44,429 nt of DNA from Porphyromonadaceae bacterium UBA7087. GTDB lineage: Bacteria; Bacteroidota; Bacteroidia; Bacteroidales; Muribaculaceae. Below the pieces are notes generated by a model that saw only the letters and a program-made list of their open reading frames with translations, had not been told where the DNA came from and did no database searches. Shown here one piece after another: positions 8,650 through 15,788 of the stretch (its first letter is position 1; each line of letters opens with the position of its first letter). The stretch lies in the NCBI GenBank assembly GCA_002493515.1, contig DKYZ01000029.1:6322-50750 (forward strand), in the 5' to 3' direction. Made by a program: the position numbers and the translations under genes.

Positions 8650-8689
8650 CAAAGGCAGCTACTGTCTAACCATCAATATTTCCAACGCT

Positions 8690-9910
8690 ATGATGACACT
8701 ACAGCAACAGAATATAAGCGACAATAATTTCGAGTCGTGCATAAAGTGTACCATCTGCACCGTCTATTGTCCGGTGACTGCCGTCAATCCCGATTATCCC
8801 GGCCCGAAGCAGGCTGGACCGGACGGTGAGCGATACCGCCTGAAAAAGCCTTTTTTCTACGACGAGGCGCTCAAATATTGCCTCAACTGCAAACGCTGTG
8901 AGGTGGCCTGCCCCAACAACGTAAAGATAGGCGACATAATCCAGGCTGCCCGCATAAAATACAGCAACCACAAGCCGTCGCTGCGAGACACGATGCTTGC
9001 CAGCACTGACTTCATGGGCTCTGTGGCAACGACCATGGCTCCGATTGTGAATTTCACGCTCGGGCTGAAACCGGTGAAATATGTCATGGACAAGACCCTG
9101 AAGATAGACGATCACCGTACCTTCCCCAAATATGCGTCCACGAAGTTCGAGACATGGTATAAGAGGGAGGCGGCCGAGGCTCAGAAAAGCTTCCCGAGAC
9201 AGGTGTCGTATTTCCACGGCTGCTACGTCAATTACAATTATCCGCAGCTCGGCAAAGACCTTGTAAAGGTGATGAACGCCCTGGGCTACGGAGTCAGGCT
9301 TCTCGACGGCGAGAAATGCTGCGGAGTGGCCAAGATTGCCAACCGCCTTATCGAGCAGGCCACCCGCGACGGGGAGAACAACCTCCGGGCTCTCCGTGAG
9401 GCCGTGGAGCGCGGCGACGATGTGCTTCTCACATCCTCCACATGCTGCTTCACGCTGCGCGACGAGTATCCCCACCTTCTGCATCTCGACAATTCAGACG
9501 TGCGCGACCACATAACCCTGGCAACGCGCTTCATCTACCGTCTGATCGACTCCGGTAAAGGCAACCTGAAATTCAGAAAAGACTACAGGAAGCGCGTCGC
9601 CTATCATGTCCCATGCCATATGGAGAAACTCGGCTGGACTATCTTCTCCGAAAAAATGATGAGGATGATTCCGGGACTGGAGCTGATACATCTCGACTCC
9701 CACTGCTGCGGAATCGCCGGCACATATGGCTTCAAGAAGGAGAATTATGAATACTCGCAGGGAATCGGAGAGCCTCTGTTCCGCCAGATCCGCGAATGCG
9801 GATGCGATTTCGTGGCCTCCGACTGCGAGACCTGCAAATGGCAGATAGAGATGTCTACCGGTATATCCGTCCTCAATCCTATTTCAATCCTCGCGGAGGC
9901 TTTGGAATAA
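8690..9910 (+). CDS. glpC: Anaerobic glycerol-3-phosphate dehydrogenase subunit C, 406 aa
   Basis: The membrane-anchoring iron-sulfur subunit of the GlpABC complex, which passes electrons from glycerol-3-phosphate to the quinone pool. Two [4Fe-4S] ferredoxin motifs are present (C17-x2-C-x2-C-x3-C-P, and CLNCKRCEVACP near residue 64). Two CCG-type domains follow (EKCCGVAK near 204, SHCCGIAGTYG near 343, and DCETCKWQ near the C-terminus). Length agrees with the family (about 396 in E. coli). Two adjacent ATGs (8690, 8693) are possible starts. It is the only member of this glp operon with no visible lesion. Without intact A and B subunits it would have no glycerol-3-phosphate-oxidising partner here. 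Confidence 0.9.
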   Translation: MMTLQQQNISDNNFESCIKCTICTVYCPVTAVNPDYPGPKQAGPDGERYRLKKPFFYDEALKYCLNCKRCEVACPNNVKIGDIIQAARIKYSNHKPSLRDTMLASTDFMGSVATTMAPIVNFTLGLKPVKYVMDKTLKIDDHRTFPKYASTKFETWYKREAAEAQKSFPRQVSYFHGCYVNYNYPQLGKDLVKVMNALGYGVRLLDGEKCCGVAKIANRLIEQATRDGENNLRALREAVERGDDVLLTSSTCCFTLRDEYPHLLHLDNSDVRDHITLATRFIYRLIDSGKGNLKFRKDYRKRVAYHVPCHMEKLGWTIFSEKMMRMIPGLELIHLDSHCCGIAGTYGFKKENYEYSQGIGEPLFRQIRECGCDFVASDCETCKWQIEMSTGISVLNPISILAEALE

Positions 9911-9943
9911 AACCAATCTTAAAACCTAAAACCAAAACAAAAT

Positions 9944-11457
9944 ATGGAAAAATTCATTTTAGCCCTCGACCAGGGCACAACAAGCAGCCGTGCCATCGTC
10001 TTCGACCATGAGGGAAACATCCGCTCGGTGGCTCAACATGAGTTCCCGCAGATTTTCCCCCATTCAGGATGGGTGGAGCATGACCCGCTGCAGATATGGG
10101 GCTCGCAGACATCGGTGATAGCCTCGGCTATCTCCTGGAGATAGCCGAGGCTATCTCAAAGATAGGAATCAACGGGCATAACATAGCCGGAATCGGAACC
10201 GCCAACCAGCGCGAGACCACAATCGTATGGGACCGCGAGACAGGGGAACCTGTCTACAACACTATCGTCTGGCAGGACCGCCGCACGTCGGAGTATTGTG
10301 ATTCGCTCGTGGAGGAGGGGCATGCCGAGATGATACGTGAGAAGACTGGGCTTATTATCGACGCCTACTTCAGCGCGACAAAGATAAAGTGGATACTTGA
10401 CAATGTGCCAGGGGCACGGGAAAGGGCTGAGGTCGGAAAACTCTGTTTCGGGACGGTTGACAGCTGGCTCGTGTCATGCCTGACGCGCCACACAGTTCAT
10501 GTGACTGATGTATCTAACGCCGCCCGAACGATGCTCTTCAACATCCATACCCTGCAATGGGACGACGACCTGCTCAGACTCTTCGGCATTCCGAAGTCGA
10601 TGCTGCCGGAGGTAAGGCCCAACAGCGGCATCCTGGGCTACACGACGACAACCATTTTCGCGCATGAGGTGCCTATCGCCGGCATGGCGGGCGACCAGCA
10701 GGCCGCTCTCTTCGGGCAGATGTGCGTCAGACCGGGATCTGTGAAAAACACCTACGGCACAGGCTGCTTCCTTCTGATGAACTCCGGCGACAAGCCGATT
10801 GTGTCGCAGAACCGTCTGCTGACCACCATCGCATGGAAAATCGGCGAGAAGGTGACATACGCCCTGGAGGGGTCTATATTCGTGGGCGGCTCGGTGGTGC
10901 AATGGCTGCGCGACGGGCTTCACTGCATATCCTCGTCAAGCGACGTGGAGGAGCTTGCCGCCTCGGTGCCCGACACCGACGGTGTTTATTTTGTGCCGGC
11001 ATTGACAGGTCTCGGCGCGCCATATTGGGACCAGTACGCTCGCGGATGCATATCAGGCATCTCGCGTGGCACGACCACCGCGCATATAGCACGTGCCGCG
11101 CTTGAGGGTATCGCATACCAGGTCTACGATATAGTGAAGGCCATGGAGCTCGACTCCGGTCTGAAGCTTACGGAACTGAAAGTGGACGGTGGCGCCTCAC
11201 GCAACAATCTTCTGATGCAGTTCCAGAGCGATATTCTCCAGACGCAGGTGTTCCGGCCGCGAGTGACTGAGACCACGGCATTGGGCGTGGCCTATCTCGC
11301 CGGACTTGCAGTAGGATTCTGGGAAAGTATCGCGCAGATTCAGTCGCAATGGCACGTGGAGCATGAGTTCTCGCCCCAGATGTCGCTGGAGAAAGTCGCC
11401 AGGGATATCGACGGCTGGCATGACGCGGTGGAGCGCATACTCAACGATAAACGATAA
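9944..11457 (+). pseudogene. glpK: Glycerol kinase with a 23-nt palindrome-forming insertion and frameshift
   Basis: The N-terminus is a perfect glycerol kinase start (ILALDQGTTSSRAIVFDHEG, then GWVEHDP). After SQTSVIA the frame runs into TAG at 10142-10144. Removing 23 nt restores SQTSVIAEAISKIGINGHN, which aligns without gaps to other GlpK proteins, and the rest is intact to 11457 (NQRETTIVWDRETGEPVY, YGTGCFLLMN, LKVDGGASRNN), giving about 497 residues. The kinase would phosphorylate glycerol taken up through GlpF. The N-terminal 66-residue peptide lacks the active site, and the downstream open frame has no conserved start, so a working enzyme is unlikely. Confidence 0.9.
10117..10155. repeat. 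Perfect 39-bp palindrome created by insertion within glpK
   Basis: Arms 10117-10135 and 10137-10155 are exact reverse complements (19 bp) around a single T. The heptamer GATAGCC at 10117-10123 recurs at 10140-10146, 23 nt apart, marking the extra sequence. The inserted bases are mostly an inverted copy of the local sequence (GGTGATAGCCGA), as expected from replication template switching rather than from a mobile element. Confidence 0.92.
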
Positions 11458-11498
11458 GTGATGAACTATAAGTTTGACTGACATGTAAAGATAATATT

Positions 11499-12269
11499 AT
11501 GGAAGCAGTTGAGATTCCTATATTTTTGCAATGTTTCTTTGAGTTCTTGGGAACATATGTGATGATTCTTCTGGGATGCGGCGTCGTGGCGTGCGTGTCG
11601 CTGAAAGGGTCGAAAGGATTCGGCGGAGGCTGGGTCGTAGTGACCCTGGCCTGGGGACTTGCCGTGATGTGCGGCGTCTTCATCGCTGGTCCATACACCG
11701 GCGCGCACCTGAATCCGGCGGTGACGCTCGGTCTGGCTATGGCTGGAAAATTCGACTGGGGAATGGTGATTCCCTAAATGATCTCGCAGCTGGTCGGCGC
11801 ATTCCTCGGCGGTCTTACGGTATATCTATTCTATAAGGACCATTTCGACGCCACCGACGGTCCGGGCAGCGAGGAGACGAAACTCGGCGTCTTCGCCACC
11901 ATACCGGCCATCCGCAACGTGAAGCGCAACTTCATTTCCGAGACGATAGGCACATTCGTGCTCATTCTGGTGATTCTGTTCCTCGCGGAGCGTGGCAACA
12001 CGTCGGAAGTCGGACTGGGATCCATCGGGGCACTTCCCGTGGCATTGCTGGTAGTAGTCATCGGCATGGCATTGGGAGGCACCACGGGCTACGCCATCAA
12101 TCCGGCACGCGACCTCGGGCCCCGTCTTGCCCATCATGTATTGAAGATCAAAGGGAAAGGAAGCAGCCAGTGGAGCTACGCCTGGGTACCGATAGTCGGT
12201 CCGCTGCTCGGCGCCGCCTTCGCCGTCCTCGTCTTCTACTTCTGCACCCTGATCTATCCCGCCGTATGA
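11499..12269 (+). pseudogene. glpF: Glycerol facilitator (aquaglyceroporin) interrupted by an in-frame TAA
   Basis: An MIP-family channel with both pore signatures: GAHLNPAVTLG in the first half and GYAINPARDLGPR in the second. The Asp after NPAR is typical of glycerol-conducting members. The frame from 11499 is stopped by TAA at 11775-11777, right after KFDWGMVIP, and continues in the same frame with MISQLVGAFLGG. Relatives usually have an aromatic residue here (IPxYI..Q.LGAFLG), so TAT/TAC to TAA is the likely change. Total length with the stop read through is 256 residues, the normal size. Neither half alone should form a channel. Last gene of the glp cluster; a terminator-like hairpin follows at 12320. 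Confidence 0.88.
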
Positions 12270-12319
12270 TAACATGGATGGAAGCTCTGCAAACCCATCT
12301 TGACAGCATCAGGCATCAC

Positions 12320-12363
12320 AACGGCATGGGCCGGCGGCTGAAAAACGCCGGTCTCATGCCGTT
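12320..12363 (+). terminator. Hairpin after the glp operon
   Basis: AACGGCATG (12320-12328) pairs with CATGCCGTT (12355-12363), and an inner CCGGCG/CGCCGG stem closes a small loop; GG/TCT form an internal bulge. A short T-run follows at 12362-12364. It lies 51 nt after the glpF stop. Confidence 0.6.
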
Positions 12364-12379
12364 TGATGTGGATTTGCGT

Positions 12380-12410
12380 TTTGCATATATCTGAAAAATC
12401 TCTAACTTTG
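12380..12410 (+). promoter_or_regulatory. Promoter for the sensor kinase operon
   Basis: TTTG (12380-12383), a 19-nt spacer and TAACTTTG (12403-12410) match the Bacteroidota consensus. This gives a leader of about 105 nt before the ATG at 12521 and makes the kinase operon independent of glp transcription. Confidence 0.7.
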
Positions 12411-12434
12411 CAGTCGGGACGGGAGCTTTCTGGC

Positions 12435-12493
12435 GGAATAATCGGGATTGATCGGGATTAATTAGGAATAATCGGGATTAATCAGGAATAATC
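12435..12493 (+). repeat. Imperfect direct repeats GGAATAATCGGGATTAATCA in the kinase leader
   Basis: Three GGAATAATC units begin near 12435, 12464 and 12485, with GGGATT(G/A)AT blocks between them. They lie between the promoter and the ATG at 12521. They could be regulator half-sites or slippage products; the sequence does not decide. Confidence 0.7.
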
Positions 12494-12520
12494 ACAACAC
12501 AGTCAACTTTAAGTAGCATT

Positions 12521-14920
12521 ATGACAACCTTTAGTCAACCAGAATCGAAAAAACTCAGAAAAACCGTTACGCGGGGCTTTCTCAGGCCGCTGCTTGTCGG
12601 CTTTCTCAGGCCGCTGCTGGCCTGGGTATGTGTGGCTCTCTCGCTGGCCATGCCTGTGGCCGCGAGTGCCGACCAGCATCCTAAAAGGCTCCTTGTGATA
12701 AACTCCTACGGCGAGGGGGCGCCCTGGGCGCAGGAGGTCTATACCCCCGTGCTTCAGGAGATTTCCGCCCATAAGGATATCCGCGTGGAGGTTGTTCATC
12801 TCAACAACACCACCATTCATAACGCCAACGACTACGACAAGATGGCGGCGGGACTCTTCGCCCGTTTTGCGGAGCGTCAGCCCGACTACCTTCTGATGTT
12901 GGGCAATTTCTCGTTCACGCTGCGCGACCAGATAGTGAAGGAGTGGGGCGACGTGCCCATGCTGCTCGTGGCCATGTCTGACAGTTACGGCCCGAGGGAA
13001 TTCTACTACACGCGGGCCGACGAGAGGGAAGACACCGTGTGCGGCACGCGCCTGGAGCCGCTCCGCGGGATACGCAACGACTATAACTTCACTCTTGTGG
13101 AGACCCCCTGCCTTTACAAGGAGACGGTCGACATGATGGTGCATATGTTTCCCTCGATGGGGAAGCTTGTCTTTCTCGGCGACGCCCTCTACCTCAACCG
13201 TCATCTGAGCCACGAGATACGCCGGTATCTCGCCGACCGCTATCCCGACATATCATATGAATGGCTGATGGGAAGCGAGCGCACCGGGCGCGAGCTCCAG
13301 AGCTACCTCAACGACAGGGACATGGACACGGGCCTTCTGTTCTCGACCTGGTTTTTCGAACGCACCACAATCCACGGCTATCCGCAGCTGATAGCGGGAG
13401 AGGCACGTCTGATAGCGGGCTGCCACCGGCCGGTGTTCGGCCTCAGACACGCTTACCTGAGCTACGGGCTGCTCGGAGGCTGTTTCGTCTCCCCGGACCA
13501 GCAGGGGGATTATATCCATACCGCCCTCATGGAGATGCTCGCCGGGCGCGACATGCGGACGGTGCCTTTCAGGGTAGTTGACAAGCATGAGACAGTGGTC
13601 AACTACCGTGTGCTGGAGCGCGATGGCCTCTCAGCCCGCATATGTCCCCGGGGAACGGTATTCATCAACCGCCCTAAGACGGCTTGGGAACTGTATCACG
13701 CCTATATCATCGCGGCGGTGGCAGTCGTGATTGCGGCGTTTGCTGTGGCGGCGGTAAACCTTGTGTCGCAGCGTCGCAAGATACATATGTTGCGCTCGCG
13801 CAGCCGCCTCGTGGAATCGATGCCGATAGCCTACAGCCAGTCGAGGGTGGACTACGGAACCGGCGGAGAGGTGGCCGGTGTCACCTACCACGGCGGCAAC
13901 AAGAGCTTCAGCGAGCTTGTGGCGGCCAATTCCACCAGCGGCGGCAGAGGATTATTCGAGCGGCCGCTCGTGGCGGAGGCCGTGAAGAGACTTTCGAAGG
14001 AGAAGAGCGGCACATCCCGTTTCTCACACCATTTCGACCGTACCGACACATTTTACGATTTCCTTGTCAGCGTCGACCAGAGGGAAGAGGGGAAGGTGAA
14101 GGAGGTGAATGTCTTCGCCCTCGACATGACCGACAACCGCAAGAAGGAGGCCCAGCTCGTGGAGGCACGCGAGAAGGCCCTGGAGTCGGAGAGGCTCAAG
14201 ATGGCCTTCCTGGCCAACATGAGCCATGAGATACGTACTCCGCTCAACGCTATAGTAGGTTTCTCCGACCTTATCAGCAAGACAGGCGACGAGGAGCGGA
14301 GGAAGAAATACGGGTCGATAATAGATGCCAACAACCAGCTCCTGCTGAAGCTTATCGGCGATGTGCTCGATGTGGCGAAGATGGAATCGAATACGCTGGA
14401 GTTCAATTTCAGGGATACGGAAATCAACGGGCTCATAGAGAACGTGGAGAGCACGATGCGGCTGAAGATGCCGGAGAAGGTGGCTTTCAACTGCGTGTAT
14501 GCGTTTCCGGAATGCCGTGTGCAGACGGATCCCGACCGTCTGGCACAGGTGCTGGTCAATCTTCTCTCGAACGCTGCGAAATTCACCACCAAGGGCAACA
14601 TCACGCTCGGTTACGAGCCGAGGGGTGAGGAGGTATATTTTTATGTGCGCGACACCGGTTGCGGCATTCCGCCTGAGAGTGCGGGACGCCTGTTCGAGCG
14701 TTTCGTGAAGCTCGACAGTTTCTCGCAGGGCAACGGCCTGGGTCTCTCGATAAGCAAGAGCATCGTGGAGCGTCTCGGCGGCGAGATAGGAGTGGTCTCA
14801 GAGGGTAAGGGAAAAGGCTCGCTCTTCTGGTTCACGATAGTCTCGGGAGGAAAGAAGGAAGGAAACAATAATGAAAAGGAAAAGGAAAACGAAAGTGAAA
14901 GTGGAAATGACAGACAGTGA
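12521..14920 (+). CDS. Sensor histidine kinase with periplasmic solute-binding-type sensor domain, 799 aa
   Basis: Order of parts: N-terminal hydrophobic signal/anchor (about 20-50); a large extracytoplasmic region (about 55-385) starting KRLLVINSYGEGAPW that resembles ABC_sub_bind-type sensors; a transmembrane helix (393-415); a PAS-like linker (about 430-540); HisKA with phospho-acceptor His569 in SHEIRTPLN; and HATPase_c with N-box Asn684, G1 DTGCG (711-715) and G2 GNGLGLS (737-743). It should sense a small periplasmic ligand and autophosphorylate. It has no receiver domain. Its end overlaps the next gene, which supplies one. The signal segment contains a tandem 24-bp duplication. The ligand is unknown. 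Position beside the glp cluster is suggestive but not proof of a glycerol link. Confidence 0.9.
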   Translation: MTTFSQPESKKLRKTVTRGFLRPLLVGFLRPLLAWVCVALSLAMPVAASADQHPKRLLVINSYGEGAPWAQEVYTPVLQEISAHKDIRVEVVHLNNTTIHNANDYDKMAAGLFARFAERQPDYLLMLGNFSFTLRDQIVKEWGDVPMLLVAMSDSYGPREFYYTRADEREDTVCGTRLEPLRGIRNDYNFTLVETPCLYKETVDMMVHMFPSMGKLVFLGDALYLNRHLSHEIRRYLADRYPDISYEWLMGSERTGRELQSYLNDRDMDTGLLFSTWFFERTTIHGYPQLIAGEARLIAGCHRPVFGLRHAYLSYGLLGGCFVSPDQQGDYIHTALMEMLAGRDMRTVPFRVVDKHETVVNYRVLERDGLSARICPRGTVFINRPKTAWELYHAYIIAAVAVVIAAFAVAAVNLVSQRRKIHMLRSRSRLVESMPIAYSQSRVDYGTGGEVAGVTYHGGNKSFSELVAANSTSGGRGLFERPLVAEAVKRLSKEKSGTSRFSHHFDRTDTFYDFLVSVDQREEGKVKEVNVFALDMTDNRKKEAQLVEAREKALESERLKMAFLANMSHEIRTPLNAIVGFSDLISKTGDEERRKKYGSIIDANNQLLLKLIGDVLDVAKMESNTLEFNFRDTEINGLIENVESTMRLKMPEKVAFNCVYAFPECRVQTDPDRLAQVLVNLLSNAAKFTTKGNITLGYEPRGEEVYFYVRDTGCGIPPESAGRLFERFVKLDSFSQGNGLGLSISKSIVERLGGEIGVVSEGKGKGSLFWFTIVSGGKKEGNNNEKEKENESESGNDRQ
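12575..12618 (+). repeat. Tandem 24-bp duplication inside the kinase signal sequence
   Basis: Two identical 20-bp blocks (12575-12594 and 12599-12618) repeat with a 24-bp period and encode GFLRPLLV-GFLRPLLA. This lengthens the hydrophobic N-terminus by exactly eight residues without changing frame. Confidence 0.9.
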
Positions 14921-15776
14921 GAATATTGAAGCCGGTGTACGGATGGTAGACCTCAACGTGCTGGTGAGCGACCTGGAGAAGCGCGTGAGGGGAGATGTGG
15001 CGCCGCAGACTATGCTCAACCGCGTGTTGGGCGCGGCTGAGTGTCGCGTGCGTACTGCTCCGGAGGTCCTTGAGGGTGTTATGGAGGCGATGCTCGCCAG
15101 GGCATTGCATACCACGGGACGTGGAAGCGTGACTTTCGGCTATGAGTCAAGGCCGGATGAGATATACATCTACGTAAGGGATACGGGAGAGGGGTTCGGC
15201 CCGGACCACGATCCTTGGCGTGATGACGCGGCCTTGGCGGAATGTGCCGCCGGAGTGGCCGGGCTCGGAGGCGCTTACGGTTCTGAGTCGGCAGGCGTGG
15301 GAAAAGGGGCTTTGCTGTGGCTGACGGTGCCGGGAGTGGCGGAGGATAATGACGAGACTTCTGATGATGAGGAGGTGGTGTCGCCGGTTATGCCCGTGGC
15401 GAGGCGTGACGGCAAACCGCTTGTGCTGGTTGCTGAAGACAATGAGAGCAATTATCTTCTGTTCTCCTCGATTCTGGAGGATGACTACGACCTGGCCCAT
15501 GCCCGTGACGGACGGGAGGCCGTGGATATGTTCGCGGAGCTGAATCCGGACCTGGTGTTGATGGACATCAGCATGCCGCACATGGACGGTTACGAGGCGA
15601 CCAGCAATATCCGGCGGCTATCGGCTGAGGTGCCGATAATAGCGGTGACGGCATATGCCTTCGCCTCCGACAGGACGCGCATCCTGGAGAGTGGTTTCAA
15701 CAGCTATATCTCCAAACCTCTGAACGCCGCCCATCTAATGGATGAGATGGAACGCTGGCTGATAGCCGACAAGTGA
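14907..15776 (+). CDS. Degenerate HATPase-domain plus receiver-domain protein (partner of the kinase), about 289 aa
   Basis: The C-terminal half is a canonical receiver: acidic pair E189/D190, phospho-acceptor D232 in LVLMDISMP, T260 and K282 (numbered from an alternative ATG at 14871). The N-terminal half aligns with the ATPase domain of the upstream kinase: ECRVRTAPEVL versus ECRVQTDPDRL, then VTFGYESRPDEIYIYVRDTG versus ITLGYEPRGEEVYFYVRDTG. The N-box asparagine is lost (AMLARALHTT replaces NLLSNAAKFT) and the G2 box is absent, so ATP hydrolysis is unlikely. There is no HisKA and no DNA-binding domain. ATG 14907 overlaps the kinase stop by 14 nt, suggesting translational coupling; ATG 14871 would add a very basic leader. 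It probably accepts phosphate from the kinase and acts through protein contacts. Confidence 0.8.
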   Translation: MTDSENIEAGVRMVDLNVLVSDLEKRVRGDVAPQTMLNRVLGAAECRVRTAPEVLEGVMEAMLARALHTTGRGSVTFGYESRPDEIYIYVRDTGEGFGPDHDPWRDDAALAECAAGVAGLGGAYGSESAGVGKGALLWLTVPGVAEDNDETSDDEEVVSPVMPVARRDGKPLVLVAEDNESNYLLFSSILEDDYDLAHARDGREAVDMFAELNPDLVLMDISMPHMDGYEATSNIRRLSAEVPIIAVTAYAFASDRTRILESGFNSYISKPLNAAHLMDEMERWLIADK

Positions 15777-15788
15777 CAGGCTGTCTTC

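Noticed and set aside
10090..10160. Programmed frameshift in glycerol kinase
   Set aside because: No slippery heptamer was seen, and the disturbance is an extra 23 nt of locally inverted sequence; without it the frame is perfect.
6046..12269. Reassigned stop codon (TAG or TAA read as an amino acid) explaining the broken genes
   Set aside because: Both codons end intact genes here (TAG ends the acyl-CoA synthetase, TAA the receptor and kbl), both stop types occur as lesions, and glpK and glpA-glpB need indels that recoding cannot explain.
12435..12493. Iterons of a plasmid or integrated replicon
   Set aside because: No replication initiator nearby; the repeats lie in the leader of a kinase gene with a consensus promoter.
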